Positions 1 to 9,145 are shown, counted from the stretch's first letter. The stretch is 64,000 nt of DNA from Paenibacillus spongiae (GCF_024734895.1 NZ_CP091430.1:2250501-2314500), one strand, 5' to 3'. Notes: generated by a model not told the origin, from the sequence alone. Numbers and translations: made by a program.

Positions 1-585
1 ACATCGATGTTCGGCACGCTCCTTCAGCAGCTGCTGGCGGGCGGTGACGGTACGCTCGCTCCTACCGCAGAGATGATGCCTTTAACCGGAGCGAATCCAT
101 TATACAGGCAGCAATCCGCTTGGCCTGTTGCCATGAACGAGACCGAACAAGCTTATGGAAACTCGACAGCTTACGATGTTTACATAAAAGAAGCAGCCGA
201 CCGATATGGGGTAGAGCCCGCGCTTATCAAAGCGGTTATCGATACGGAATCATCATTCAATCCCGATGCGGTATCATCTGCCGGGGCTAAGGGGCTCATG
301 CAGCTGATGGATGGGACCGCTCGCGGGCTGGGGGTAAGCAATTCTTTCGATCCCCGGCAGAATATTGAGGGAGGCACCCGATACCTCTCGCATCTGATGG
401 AGAAGTATGACGGCAATGTACAAGCCGCTTTAGCGGCTTACAATGCAGGCCCTGGTCGCGTAGACCGTGCCGGTATTCGTACGGATGCCGATTTCTCGCA
501 GCTAATGGAACGGCTGCCGGAGGAAACGCAGCGGTATGTAGGGAAAGTATTGGGTAATCTCGGAAGCTATGGTGTGACTGCATAG
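1..585 (+). CDS. Lytic transglycosylase, SLT domain (5' end cut by window)
   Basis: The reading frame is open to base 1, so the ATG at 7 may be internal and the gene probably begins upstream. The C-terminal ~130 residues form a soluble lytic transglycosylase (Slt70/goose-lysozyme-like) domain. ESSFNPDAVSSAGAKGLMQL carries the catalytic Glu, and AALAAYNAGPGRVD is the conserved C-terminal motif. Such enzymes cleave the MurNAc-GlcNAc bond of peptidoglycan with formation of anhydro-MurNAc. The visible N-terminal ~50 residues are low-complexity linker with no clear signal peptide, which fits a truncated start or an internal start. It ends 163 bp before the cysteine desulfurase gene and looks like a separate transcription unit. 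The family call is firm; the cellular role is not. Confidence 0.88.
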   Translation, partial: TSMFGTLLQQLLAGGDGTLAPTAEMMPLTGANPLYRQQSAWPVAMNETEQAYGNSTAYDVYIKEAADRYGVEPALIKAVIDTESSFNPDAVSSAGAKGLMQLMDGTARGLGVSNSFDPRQNIEGGTRYLSHLMEKYDGNVQAALAAYNAGPGRVDRAGIRTDADFSQLMERLPEETQRYVGKVLGNLGSYGVTA

Positions 586-689
586 TCGTATACAACCGAT
601 AGCAGCTGACGAATAGATCAACGGGGAAGCTCTGCAGAGAATGCGGACGGGCTGTAACCGATGATCTTTTTCTGTTTGCGAAGTATGAT

Positions 690-717
690 TTGAAATGAAC
701 TTATACTTTCTTATATT
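690..717 (+). promoter_or_regulatory. Candidate sigma-A promoter for the cysteine desulfurase-thiI pair
   Basis: TTGAAA at 690-695 and TATATT at 712-717 are separated by 16 bp, about 30 bp upstream of the TTG start at 749. The region is AT-rich, so a chance match is possible. Confidence 0.4.
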
Positions 718-748
718 TTCAAATTAACTTACAAGGGGTGACTGACTG

Positions 749-1930
749 TTGTTATATTTCGACCATTGTGCTTCAACGCCGCCCCGGGAAGAGGTCATTC
801 GGACGATGATGGAGGTGATGGCCAAGCATTACGCCAATCCGTCGTCGCTTCATCAAGGCGGCGTAGAAGCATCGGGACTGCTTGAACGGTCACGTGCAGC
901 TGTCGCAGGGATATTCGGAACGGCTCCGGCGGAATGGACGTTCACATCCGGTGGTACGGAGAGCAATAACGCAGCTATTATAGGTGCCGTTGCCCGTTAC
1001 CGGAACAAGGGAAAACATCTCATTACGACTCAAATTGAGCATCCGTCCGTCTACGATACGTTTCGAAAACTGGGTAATGAAGGATTTCGTGTCACCTATT
1101 TACCTGTGAATGAGCAAGGAACGATCGAGGTGCGGGATCTGGCTGACGCACTATCTGAGGATACGGTTATGGTCAGTATCATGCATGTCAATAATGAGGT
1201 CGGGTCCGTTCAGCCAATCCCGCAAATCGGCGAGCTGCTGAAACAGCGTCGAAGAGTGCTGTTTCATGTAGACGGGACGCAAAGCGTCGGCAAACTGCCG
1301 ATTTCGCTGCGGGAATGGGGTGTTGATTTATTTAGCGCGTCCGCCCATAAGGTGGGAGGACCGCGCGGCGTAGGCCTTATGTACGCCCGTCAGGGCGTTC
1401 AGCTCGAAGCGCTGCTTGCCGGAGGCGGACAAGAACAGGGTTTGCGGCCGGGAACGGAGAATGTGGCCGCGATCGTCGCAGCGGCCAAAGCATTCCGGCT
1501 TGCTGTAGAGGGAGGAGAAGCCCGAAACGCCGCAATGAACCGGCTGCGCAGCCGGTTGGTCGAATGCATCGGCACTATTCCGGAGCTCGTACTCAGCGGC
1601 GCGAAGTCAGCATATAACGATGATAATCAATCGGTAATGGCACCGCACATCGTTCATTTCTCTTATCCCGGCATGAAACCGGAAGTATTCGTCCATACGC
1701 TGGAGGAGATGGGGATTCTCGCGTCAACGAAATCCGCCTGCTCCTCCAGAGAGAATAAGCCGAGCCGGGTTCTGCTTGCTATGGGTCTGGGGCAAGCGCG
1801 CGCGGCAAGCGGAATTCGGATCAGTCTCGGGGATGAGCATAGGGAAGACGATATCGATTATTTGTGCGGAAAACTAGGCGAAGCCGTCTTGAAGCTGAAG
1901 CCGTTTGAAAGGAAGGACTGCAAATCATGA
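749..1930 (+). CDS. Cysteine desulfurase (NifS/IscS family), partner of ThiI
   Basis: This is a PLP-dependent class V aminotransferase that takes sulfur from cysteine as an enzyme persulfide. The PLP-binding Lys is about residue 201 in SASAHKVGGPRG. The catalytic Cys is about residue 331 in STKSACSSRE, on the long active-site loop of the NifS type. Length is 393 aa, normal for the family. The TTG start is chosen because AAGGGG lies 10 bp upstream and the product then begins MLYFDHCAST, as in homologues. The stop overlaps the thiI start (ATGA), so the two genes are translationally coupled. In B. subtilis the matching pair (NifZ and ThiI) makes 4-thiouridine at position 8 of tRNA. The dedicated-partner role here is inferred from that context. 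Confidence 0.93.
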   Translation: MLYFDHCASTPPREEVIRTMMEVMAKHYANPSSLHQGGVEASGLLERSRAAVAGIFGTAPAEWTFTSGGTESNNAAIIGAVARYRNKGKHLITTQIEHPSVYDTFRKLGNEGFRVTYLPVNEQGTIEVRDLADALSEDTVMVSIMHVNNEVGSVQPIPQIGELLKQRRRVLFHVDGTQSVGKLPISLREWGVDLFSASAHKVGGPRGVGLMYARQGVQLEALLAGGGQEQGLRPGTENVAAIVAAAKAFRLAVEGGEARNAAMNRLRSRLVECIGTIPELVLSGAKSAYNDDNQSVMAPHIVHFSYPGMKPEVFVHTLEEMGILASTKSACSSRENKPSRVLLAMGLGQARAASGIRISLGDEHREDDIDYLCGKLGEAVLKLKPFERKDCKS

Positions 1931-3150
1931 AAGTCGATACGATTATGGTGCGTTTTGGAGAATACACGACTAAAGGGCGAAATCGCGGTTTCTTTGAGAA
2001 GCGGATTTACGATCAGGTGCGAAGAGTGCTCCGTCCCTTCGCAGCCGTTCAAATGACACGCACATACGGACGTATTTATATTAAGCTTAACGGAGAGTCC
2101 TACGAGCTTATATCGGCTAAGCTCAAGCATATTTTCGGGATTGCGTCATTCAGTCCGGCCAGCAAGTGCGAATCGGAGCTGGAGGTGATCCGCGAGACGG
2201 CGCTCGAAGTAATGCATTCGCTGCCCAAGAAGCCGTCGACCTTCAAAGTGACGATGCGCCGTGTCGACAAGTCATTCCCGCATGATTCGCAGGAGATGAA
2301 TCATTTGGTAGGCAGTCATGTGCTGCGTGCGATGCCGGATTTAAAGGTGGATGTCAAGAATCCCGAAGTGGAGCTCCGAGTCGAGATACAGCCAGAGGGA
2401 ACCTATGTATTCTGCGAAGTGGTACCGGCTGCCGGCGGATATCCTTACGGCACGAACGGGAAAGCCGTTCTGCTGCTGTCAGGCGGAATCGATAGTCCGG
2501 TTGCCGGATATTTGGCGATGCGCAAAGGTCTGGAGCTGGAGGCGATCCATTATCACAGCTTCCCGTTCACGAGCGAGAAGGCGAAGCAGAAGGTCATTAC
2601 GCTTGCGCAGAAGCTGGCTGATATGAGCGGCGTTCCATTCAAGCTCCATATGGTTTCATTTACCGAAATTCAAACCGCGTTTACCCAGTGCAATCAGGAT
2701 CACTTGATCATTACACTTATGAGAAGGGCGATGCTGCGGATCGCCGAGCGGCTGGCCGAGCAAGCCGGAGCGCTCGGGATAGTTACCGGCGACAGCTTGG
2801 GCCAAGTGGCCAGCCAAACACTGGGCAGCATGAATGTCATCGGAAGAACGGTAGAGCTGCCGCTGCTGCGTCCGTTGATTACGACGGACAAGAATGAGAT
2901 TATCCGGATCGCGGAGCAGATCAAAACTTATGCAACCTCCATTCTGCCTTATGAGGACTGCTGTACGCTGTTCGTGCCGAAATCGCCCAGCACGAACCCG
3001 AATTTGAACGTCGTGCTCAAGGTTGAATCATTCGTTCCAAAACTGGATGAGATGATTGATGAAGCGGTAGCCGGAGTGGAGACCCTCGTGATCAAGCCGG
3101 GTGAATCTTCGGCGGGAAAGACAAGCGCGGGCAGCGACGACTGGTTCTAG
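1927..3150 (+). CDS. thiI: tRNA 4-thiouridine sulfurtransferase ThiI
   Basis: ThiI adenylates U8 of tRNA and inserts sulfur delivered by the upstream cysteine desulfurase; in some bacteria it also supports thiamine thiazole synthesis. The 407-aa protein has an N-terminal ferredoxin-like region, a THUMP domain (about residues 60-165) and a PP-loop ATPase domain opening with LLLSGGIDSPVAGYLAMRKG near residue 184. It ends soon after the ATPase domain, in YEDCCTLFVPKSPSTNP and a short tail, with no C-terminal rhodanese domain. This is the short Bacillus-type form. It overlaps the desulfurase gene by 4 bp and is followed by a strong hairpin terminator at 3196-3231. Confidence 0.95.
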   Translation: MKVDTIMVRFGEYTTKGRNRGFFEKRIYDQVRRVLRPFAAVQMTRTYGRIYIKLNGESYELISAKLKHIFGIASFSPASKCESELEVIRETALEVMHSLPKKPSTFKVTMRRVDKSFPHDSQEMNHLVGSHVLRAMPDLKVDVKNPEVELRVEIQPEGTYVFCEVVPAAGGYPYGTNGKAVLLLSGGIDSPVAGYLAMRKGLELEAIHYHSFPFTSEKAKQKVITLAQKLADMSGVPFKLHMVSFTEIQTAFTQCNQDHLIITLMRRAMLRIAERLAEQAGALGIVTGDSLGQVASQTLGSMNVIGRTVELPLLRPLITTDKNEIIRIAEQIKTYATSILPYEDCCTLFVPKSPSTNPNLNVVLKVESFVPKLDEMIDEAVAGVETLVIKPGESSAGKTSAGSDDWF

Positions 3151-3195
3151 ACCTCCATAAGCAGCAGCTGCCGCAGAGTCAATTGAATACAAACA

Positions 3196-3231
3196 AAAAA
3201 GCAGGGACCCTAATGGGTTTCCCTGCTTTTT
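3196..3231. terminator. Bidirectional terminator between thiI and a TerC gene
   Basis: AAAAAAGCAGGGA at 3195-3207 pairs with TCCCTGCTTTTTT at 3220-3231, with A and T runs on both sides. It can serve thiI on the plus strand and the converging TerC gene on the minus strand. The TerC stop codon (3210-3212) lies in the loop, so the right arm also encodes its last residues. Confidence 0.85.
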
Positions 3232-3911
3232 CCGATGGCGTTTCTTCTCGCTCTGCTCAAATTTGTCAACAGTCCTGCAGTGATAATAAGAATGATGATA
3301 AGTGCCTTGAACGACCAGCTCAGCCATTCGTTATCCGTGAAGACACCAGCAATTTTTGGTTCATGGGTAATCATCTTAGCTGCGGTATAAGCGAGCACTC
3401 CCGATCCCAGATATATAATCCAAGGGAACCGTCCGATCAGCTTTATGAATAGTGTGCTGCCCCATACGACAATTGGAATACTGATTAAGAGCCCGAGTAT
3501 GACAAGTACGTAGTTGCCGTGTGCCGCACCGGCTACGGCGATCACATTATCCAGCCCCATCGCGGCGTCCGCGATGATAATCGTCCTGACTGCAGCTCCC
3601 AATGAGCTGCCCGCCTTGATGTCGCCATGATCGTCACTCGACACCAGCAAATTGTAAGCAATCCAGAGCAGCAGGATGCCGCCGGCAAGAAGCAGCCATG
3701 GTATATCAAGCAGGTAAACGACGAGGATGGTTGCTACAGCGCGAATGGCGACCGCACCAACCGTTCCCAGAATGACCGCTCTCTTCTGTAGATGCTTCGG
3801 CAAATTTCTTGAGGCCATACCGATAACAATCGCATTATCACCTGCAAGAATCAAGTCGATAAAAACAATCGTGAGAAGAGCGGACAAAAATTCGAGCGAA
3901 AAGAAATCCAA
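3210..3911 (-). CDS. TerC-family integral membrane protein
   Basis: The 233-aa protein has about seven hydrophobic segments and the TerC-family acidic motifs LILAGDNAIVIGMA near residue 20 and AAMGLDNVIAVAGAA near residue 115. In this family such Asp-containing membrane motifs are thought to bind metal, and Bacillus YkoY/YceF-type members export Mn2+, often loading secreted proteins. The start is a TTG with GGAGAGG about 7 bp upstream. It is divergent from a second TerC gene at 4068 with 156 bp between. No yybP-ykoY manganese riboswitch, which often precedes this family, is visible there. The C-terminal codons overlap the terminator. The family is certain; the substrate is inferred. Confidence 0.9.
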   Translation of the reverse strand: MDFFSLEFLSALLTIVFIDLILAGDNAIVIGMASRNLPKHLQKRAVILGTVGAVAIRAVATILVVYLLDIPWLLLAGGILLLWIAYNLLVSSDDHGDIKAGSSLGAAVRTIIIADAAMGLDNVIAVAGAAHGNYVLVILGLLISIPIVVWGSTLFIKLIGRFPWIIYLGSGVLAYTAAKMITHEPKIAGVFTDNEWLSWSFKALIIILIITAGLLTNLSRARRNAIGKSRETH

Positions 3912-4067
3912 GCTTGTCCTCTCCTTTCTTTTTTAAACCAACTCTACAAAGTCTATCATATAATACGGGCCATGATGAAATAAGGAGTCGTTTTTTTTTT
4001 ACACATAACTCGTCCGATGCCATCATACCGTTGTCTTAAGCGCTGTTTTGCTTAGGAGGCGAAAGGG

Positions 4068-4724
4068 TTGGAAAGCTTGGTTACCTTTGTTGAAATTATG
4101 TTTATCAATATGCTGCTCAGCGGAGATAATGCGGTCGTTATCGCCTTGGCCAGCCAGCAGCTTCCGCAGGAACAGCGGCGGAAGGCCATCTGGTGGGGAG
4201 CGGCGCTTGCGGTAGCTCTGCGCTGTGTGCTTACGCTGGTCGCGATCACGCTGCTGAAGGTGCCGTACCTGCAAGCGGGAGGAGCGGTCCTCCTCTTTAT
4301 TATCGCCATCAAGCTCATAGCCGATGCGGCTGACGGTCAGCAGTCCCACGATGTACGTAAGGCGAAGTCGCTGGGCCAAGCGATTCGAACGATTATCGCG
4401 GCGGATTTCATTATGAGTTTGGACAACGTGCTGGCGATTGCTGCCATTGCAGACGGGGAGCCTGTACTTATTCTGCTCGGCATTGCGATTAGCATACCGA
4501 TGATTATCTGGGGGAGCCAACTGCTCAGCAGAATCCTTCAAAAATTCCCTCCGCTCGTGTATATCGGAGGGGGGCTTCTCGGCTATGCGGCAGGTGAAAT
4601 GCTGGCTCACGACCCTGGCATTATGAAGCTGCTGACGCATCATTCTAACGTATTTCAAGAAGCGGTTCCGCTCCTATCCGTTCCGTTTGTAATCGCTGTC
4701 GCATTGCTCCGCCTGCGAAGGTGA
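4068..4724 (+). CDS. TerC-family integral membrane protein (second copy)
   Basis: The 218-aa protein is a paralogue of the divergent neighbour, with MLLSGDNAVVIALASQQLP near residue 15 and FIMSLDNVLAIAAIADGE near residue 115, and about seven membrane spans. The TTG start is fixed by AGGAGG at 4054-4059, 8 bp upstream. The likely role is metal-ion (Mn2+) handling at the membrane, as for other TerC/YjbE/YkoY proteins; this rests on the family only. A weak GC hairpin with a T run follows the stop. Having two diverged copies back to back suggests different partners or substrates rather than a recent duplication. Confidence 0.9.
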   Translation: MESLVTFVEIMFINMLLSGDNAVVIALASQQLPQEQRRKAIWWGAALAVALRCVLTLVAITLLKVPYLQAGGAVLLFIIAIKLIADAADGQQSHDVRKAKSLGQAIRTIIAADFIMSLDNVLAIAAIADGEPVLILLGIAISIPMIIWGSQLLSRILQKFPPLVYIGGGLLGYAAGEMLAHDPGIMKLLTHHSNVFQEAVPLLSVPFVIAVALLRLRR

Positions 4725-4746
4725 GCGCCCGGCGGCATTTTTTTTT
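4709..4746 (+). terminator. Possible terminator after the second TerC gene
   Basis: CCGCC at 4709-4713 can pair with GGCGG at 4731-4735 across a long loop, followed by a run of nine T. The stem is short, so this is tentative. Confidence 0.4.
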
Positions 4747-4834
4747 ATTTCTCGACATAAAACCTGCTGGTTTTTTGTCTTTCATTCCTATACACTAGTA
4801 ATGATAAAAAAGTGTCGAGAGAAGGGAATTTTGC

Positions 4835-5320
4835 ATGTCGAAAAATCAATTCGCTATCGGAATCGTTTTTTTGCTTGCCGGTTTGGTTATAATGCTGGGG
4901 AGGCTGGGCCTGTTCTCATTCCTTGGGACGAACTTCTGGCCGCTGTTTGTCCTTATACCGGGCATTTTGCTGCACGTGCTGTTTTTCGGCCGGCTGCTGC
5001 CATCGGCGGCTTTGGTTCCCGGTGCGATTTTGACGATATACGCCTTGATCTTTTTCTTCTGTATCGCGGTCGGATGGGACAAAATGCAGTACGTATGGCC
5101 CTTTTTTATTTTGGGAGTCGCCGTCGGTCTGTATGAATATCATTTGTTCGATACTTCTCATCCGAAGCAGCCTCTTACGGCGGCGATCATATTGGCTCTG
5201 GTCGCGATTTCGCTATTTATCATTATGCTGTTGTGGGGTTGGGGGGTATACCTGATTGCGGCGGTATTGATCGCTATCGGGGCGTGGCTGGTTACAGGCG
5301 GCCGAAGAGCACGTTGGTAA
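4835..5320 (+). CDS. Small multi-span membrane protein (LiaF/DUF5668-like)
   Basis: The 161-aa protein is almost entirely hydrophobic, with five to six predicted membrane segments. The repeated pattern FAIGIVFLLAGLVIMLGRLG followed by NFWPLFVLIPGIL resembles the membrane half of LiaF and DUF5668 proteins. The start ATG follows GAGAAGGGA by about 10 bp. It sits alone between a TerC gene and typA. No catalytic residues or extracellular domain are visible, and no function can be assigned beyond a membrane protein, possibly related to envelope-stress accessory proteins. Confidence 0.75.
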   Translation: MSKNQFAIGIVFLLAGLVIMLGRLGLFSFLGTNFWPLFVLIPGILLHVLFFGRLLPSAALVPGAILTIYALIFFFCIAVGWDKMQYVWPFFILGVAVGLYEYHLFDTSHPKQPLTAAIILALVAISLFIIMLLWGWGVYLIAAVLIAIGAWLVTGGRRARW

Positions 5321-5382
5321 GACGAGTCACCTTAGGTTAGACGGAAACAGACTATAAATTAAAGTTGGAGTGGATTCGAATT

Positions 5383-7224
5383 ATGCTTGCAAGAGAAAAC
5401 ATACGCAACATCGCTATCATTGCCCACGTAGACCACGGGAAAACGACGCTCGTCGATAAGCTGCTGCAGCAATCCGGCACATATCGGGATAACGAAGCCG
5501 TTCAAGAACGGGTAATGGACTCGAACGATCTGGAGCGCGAACGCGGTATTACGATTCTGGCCAAGAATACGGCGATCACCTACAAAGATTACCTGATCAA
5601 TATTGTCGATACACCGGGCCATGCCGATTTCGGCGGTGAAGTTGAACGGATTATGAAGATGGTCGATGGTGTTCTCCTCGTCGTCGATGCATTCGAAGGA
5701 TGCATGCCGCAGACAAAGTTCGTTCTTCGCAAAGCGCTTGAGCATCAGCTAACCCCGATTGTCGTCGTGAACAAAATCGATCGTCCGAATGCCCGTCCTG
5801 CCGAAGTGATCGATGAAGTGCTCGACCTGTTCATCGAACTTGGCGCTAACGATCAACAGCTAGACTTCCCGGTCGTATATGCATCGGCCCTCATGGGTAC
5901 CTCCAGTCTCGATCCAGACGTCCAAGCCGAGAACATGCTTGACCTCTACGAAACCATTGTAAGCCATATCCCCTCCCCTACGGAGAACGTCGATGAACCT
6001 CTGCAGTATCTAGTAACCCTGCTTGACTATAACGAATATCTCGGACGTATTGCAGTCGGCCGCGTGAACCGCGGTAAGATTCGTCAAGGGCAGACGGTAG
6101 CCGTCATGACGCGCGAAGGGGCGACGAAGCAAGCGCGGATCGAGAAGCTGTTCGGCTTCCAGGGCCTTAAGCGGATTGAGGTAGAAGAAGCGGGCGCAGG
6201 CGATATTGTCGCAATTGCAGGCATTAGAGAGATCAACATCGGAGAAACAATCGCTGATCCGGCGAATCCGGAAGCTCTGCCTGTACTGAAGATCGATGAG
6301 CCTACATTGCAAATGACGTTCCTGGTGAACAACAGCCCGTTTGCCGGCCGCGAAGGCAAGTGGGTGACATCCCGCAAGCTGCGTGAGCGTCTATTTAAGG
6401 AATTGGAGACTGACGTTGCCCTTCGCGTAGACGAAACCGATAGCCCGGATGCTTTTATCGTTTCCGGACGCGGAGAGCTTCACCTTAGTATTCTGATCGA
6501 GAACATGCGCCGCGAAGGCTTTGAGCTGCAGGTTTCGAAACCGGAAGTCATCGTGAAGGAAATCGACGGTGCGAAGAGCGAGCCTTATGAGCGGCTGATC
6601 ATCGACGTGCCGGAAGAGAGCACGGGTTCGGTCATGGAAAGCCTCGGAACGCGTAAAGCGGAGATGGTCAACATGATCAACAACGGGAATGGCCAAGTCC
6701 GTCTCGAGTTCATTATCCCGGCTCGCGGCTTGATCGGATACCGGACGCAATTTCTGACGTTAACACGCGGTTATGGCATCATGAACCATGCGTTTGACAG
6801 CTATGGACCGCTTGTAGGCTCCTCAGTCGGCGGACGTCATCAAGGCGTGCTTGTGTCTAGTGAGAACGGCACCTCCACATTCTACGGAATGATGTCGGTC
6901 GAAGACCGAGGTCTGCTATTCATGGAGCCGGGTACGGAAGTCTACGAGGGAATGATCGTGGGCGAGCATAACCGGGATACGGACATTATCGTCAACATAT
7001 GTAAAGAGAAACAGTTGACGAACATTCGCTCTGCGGGTAAGGATGATACGACTCGTCTCAAAACACCGGTGCTTTTCTCTCTTGAGCAAGCATTAGAGTA
7101 TTTGAACGACGATGAATATTGCGAAATTACGCCGAAGTCGATTCGCCTCCGCAAGAAAATCTTGAACAAGAGTGAGCGCGAACGTGCGGAGAAGCACCGC
7201 AAAATGGCTCAATCCGGCGTGTAA
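5383..7224 (+). CDS. typA: Ribosome-associated GTPase TypA/BipA
   Basis: A translational GTPase of the EF-G/LepA type that binds the 70S ribosome and helps assembly and stress adaptation. Counting from the ATG at 5383 it is 613 aa, matching B. subtilis YlaG. The G1 motif AHVDHGKTT is near residue 12, the switch region ends [13 protein letters not shown]3 is DTPGHADF, and G4 is [12 protein letters not shown]. Domain II, the EF-G domain III/V-like folds and the BipA-specific C-terminal domain ([17 protein letters not shown] onward) follow. An in-frame TTG at 5365 is possible, but homologues begin MLARENIRN and GGAG at 5367-5370 then serves as the ribosome site. It is followed by ylaH, as in B. 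subtilis. Confidence 0.96.
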   Translation: MLARENIRNIAIIAHVDHGKTTLVDKLLQQSGTYRDNEAVQERVMDSNDLERERGITILAKNTAITYKDYLINIVDTPGHADFGGEVERIMKMVDGVLLVVDAFEGCMPQTKFVLRKALEHQLTPIVVVNKIDRPNARPAEVIDEVLDLFIELGANDQQLDFPVVYASALMGTSSLDPDVQAENMLDLYETIVSHIPSPTENVDEPLQYLVTLLDYNEYLGRIAVGRVNRGKIRQGQTVAVMTREGATKQARIEKLFGFQGLKRIEVEEAGAGDIVAIAGIREINIGETIADPANPEALPVLKIDEPTLQMTFLVNNSPFAGREGKWVTSRKLRERLFKELETDVALRVDETDSPDAFIVSGRGELHLSILIENMRREGFELQVSKPEVIVKEIDGAKSEPYERLIIDVPEESTGSVMESLGTRKAEMVNMINNGNGQVRLEFIIPARGLIGYRTQFLTLTRGYGIMNHAFDSYGPLVGSSVGGRHQGVLVSSENGTSTFYGMMSVEDRGLLFMEPGTEVYEGMIVGEHNRDTDIIVNICKEKQLTNIRSAGKDDTTRLKTPVLFSLEQALEYLNDDEYCEITPKSIRLRKKILNKSERERAEKHRKMAQSGV

Positions 7225-7248
7225 CAGGAACTGCATATAGTAGGCATC

Positions 7249-7299
7249 GGGCTGACGTTAGTTGTATAATAACGTTATCAGCCCGTTTGCTGCATTTTA
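7249..7299 (+). terminator. Probable terminator after typA
   Basis: GGGCTGA at 7249-7255 pairs with TCAGCCC at 7278-7284. The stem extends through CGTTA/TAACG with a small bulge and is followed by an interrupted T-rich stretch. It may be partial, since ylaH lies 50 bp downstream. Confidence 0.5.
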
Positions 7300-7334
7300 G
7301 GCTTAAATAGTTTCGAGAAAGCGAGGTTGTTGAC

Positions 7335-7667
7335 GTGCAGGAATGGCTTCAGAACCATCCTCTAATTACGTATATCTTGATTTTCTGCTTTGTTCTCTAT
7401 ATTTTTAACGCGGTATTCCGCGTGCAGCGGCTGCCTATCCTGAAGGAAATTCTTGTCCATATCGTGATGGCGGTCGGTTCGTTCGTCCTCTTCATTTTGC
7501 AGATCGACAAGCTTCCGATTGTTCAATGCTTGTCGGTTGCCGTAGCGATGATGCTTCTGCTGCGCGGACGTCAATTGTATGACAAGTGGAAGGGCAATGG
7601 AACGAAGAGCAAGGATTCCGAGCCGGGTGCGCCGTCTTCTGCAGCTATCCAGAATGAGCGCAAGTAG
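7335..7667 (+). CDS. ylaH: YlaH-like membrane protein
   Basis: The 110-aa protein begins at a GTG (MQEWLQNHPLITYILIFCFV). It has three hydrophobic segments in the first ~85 residues and a charged, Ser/Gly-rich tail. Its size, topology and position directly after typA match YlaH of B. subtilis, whose function is unknown. No catalytic motif is visible. Identification leans on synteny as well as on the sequence pattern. Confidence 0.75.
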   Translation: MQEWLQNHPLITYILIFCFVLYIFNAVFRVQRLPILKEILVHIVMAVGSFVLFILQIDKLPIVQCLSVAVAMMLLLRGRQLYDKWKGNGTKSKDSEPGAPSSAAIQNERK

Positions 7668-7777
7668 ACGCAGCGCGAGTAAGCGGATATGATAGTCCCA
7701 AAACTTTCTATCGCGCTGGATCGTCAAGAGAGTGGGGATGGAACCGGAGGCAGATTGAATGGCGGGGAGGATGGGTC

Positions 7778-8050
7778 ATGCGGTTTGATGATGCATTGTT
7801 TAATTGGCTGCAGATTCAAGTAGTGGCCCAAGCAAGGCCTGATGACAAGGCCGCCGTCGATACGCGTGACTTCTTCGAATTGATTCTGACGGAGGACCAC
7901 AAGATCGCAGGCCTGAGGATCGAGAAAACCGACGAGACGATGATACATGTCAGATACGAGCAGGAAGGTCGATCCAAGCTGAAGATGTATCCTCGCGAAG
8001 CGGGGGAACAACTGCTGGCCGATATTAACTCGAATCCGAAATACAACTGA
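7778..8050 (+). CDS. Conserved small protein of unknown function
   Basis: The 90-aa soluble, mixed-charge protein starts MRFDDALFNWLQIQVVAQAR. It is preceded by GGGGAGG about 8 bp upstream and ends 15 bp before the LCP gene, suggesting cotranscription. A repeating alternation of hydrophobic and charged residues (HKIAGLRIEKTDETMIHVRY) suggests a small beta-rich fold. I do not recognise a family and see no metal-binding or catalytic motif. Clean spacing, a good ribosome site and codon use like its neighbours make it a credible gene. Confidence 0.7.
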   Translation: MRFDDALFNWLQIQVVAQARPDDKAAVDTRDFFELILTEDHKIAGLRIEKTDETMIHVRYEQEGRSKLKMYPREAGEQLLADINSNPKYN

Positions 8051-8065
8051 TGAAGGTGGAAATAA

Positions 8066-9112
8066 ATGAGCAGGGAAACTTCTTTGCCGTCCAGATCGGG
8101 CTCGCGTGGATCGGGTTCGCCGAAGAAACCGAAGAAACAGAAGAAAATCAGGTGGATGCGCCGATTTATGGCGCTGCTATTGGTCGTCCTGATCGTAATT
8201 GCCGGCTACCTCGGTTACTTGTATAAGCAATCCAAGGATGCGCTGCTGGCGGCGACGGCCGATGCCGAGCCGGGCATGGTTGTACCGGCGGATCAATCGG
8301 TATCCGTCAAGCCGGTCGGCATTCTTCTGCTTGGCGTCGATTCGCGGGAAGAGACCAGCACCTTGAATACGGATGTTATGATGGTAGCGACGCTGAATCC
8401 GAAGACGAAGAAGGTTACAGTCGTTTCGATTCCGCGGGATACCAAGATCGAACTGGACGGATATAAGAGCAGAAAGGCAAATTCGTATTATGCGAAGTTT
8501 CGTTATAATGCCATTCATGATGAGAAGATGGATGTAAAAGCAGCAGAGAAGCAAGCGAAGCAGGATCTGCGCAAAATGATGAGCAAATATTTTGGAATCG
8601 ACATCTCCTATACGGCTACGATTAATTTCAATGGGTTCGTCGACGTTGTCGATGCGCTCGGCGGCGTAGAGGTGGATGTCGATATGGACATGCGTTATGT
8701 CGACAAAGCGGACGGCACGGATATTAATTTGACCAAGGGCCGTCAAAAGCTGGATGGGGATCAGGCGCTCGATTTCGTCCGCTACCGCAAGTCGAATGAC
8801 AACACGAACATGTCCAGCGACTTCGACCGCAATAAGCGGCAGCATGAAGTGATCGGCGCGATTACCGATAAGATGAAGTCGTTCACGGGCGTCACCAAGC
8901 TGGCCGGCGTAATCGGTGCTGTAGGCAGCAATATGAGGATGGATATGCCGAGCAGCGAAGTGGAGAATTTGCTCAAAACCTATTTCAAAATCGACCGCAG
9001 CGACATTGCGTTTGTTCCGCTGGAGGGTACTTGGCGGAGCCCGTACGTGCGTGTCAGCGACGAGAGCTTGCAGGCCGCACGGGCTGCGCTGCAGGCAAAT
9101 CTGGCGCAATGA
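8066..9112 (+). CDS. LytR-CpsA-Psr (LCP) family cell-wall polymer ligase
   Basis: LCP enzymes transfer teichoic acids or other anionic polymers from an undecaprenyl carrier to peptidoglycan. The 348-aa protein has a basic cytoplasmic tail (residues 1-33), one membrane span (about 34-52), and an extracellular LCP domain. LLLGVDSREETSTLNTDVMM and VSIPRDTKI carry the conserved Asp and Arg residues that bind the pyrophosphate and metal. The block around YRKSNDNTNMSSDFDRNKRQ matches the family Arg-rich motif. Topology and motifs are complete, so an active enzyme is expected; the polymer cannot be told from sequence. It is likely cotranscribed with the small gene upstream. Confidence 0.92.
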   Translation: MSRETSLPSRSGSRGSGSPKKPKKQKKIRWMRRFMALLLVVLIVIAGYLGYLYKQSKDALLAATADAEPGMVVPADQSVSVKPVGILLLGVDSREETSTLNTDVMMVATLNPKTKKVTVVSIPRDTKIELDGYKSRKANSYYAKFRYNAIHDEKMDVKAAEKQAKQDLRKMMSKYFGIDISYTATINFNGFVDVVDALGGVEVDVDMDMRYVDKADGTDINLTKGRQKLDGDQALDFVRYRKSNDNTNMSSDFDRNKRQHEVIGAITDKMKSFTGVTKLAGVIGAVGSNMRMDMPSSEVENLLKTYFKIDRSDIAFVPLEGTWRSPYVRVSDESLQAARAALQANLAQ

Positions 9113-9136
9113 CCAGTGGTCGCTAAGCACAACCTG

Positions 9137-9145
9137 TGCTATAAT
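9137..9145 (+). promoter_or_regulatory. Extended -10 promoter before the PNPOx-fold gene
   Basis: TGCTATAAT is a perfect extended -10 (TGnTATAAT). No good -35 is seen, which is tolerated by extended -10 promoters. It lies about 45 bp upstream of the next gene. Confidence 0.55.

Noticed and set aside
3912-4067. yybP-ykoY manganese riboswitch between the TerC genes
   Set aside because: I looked for its conserved stems on both strands and saw none; the region is short and AT-rich.
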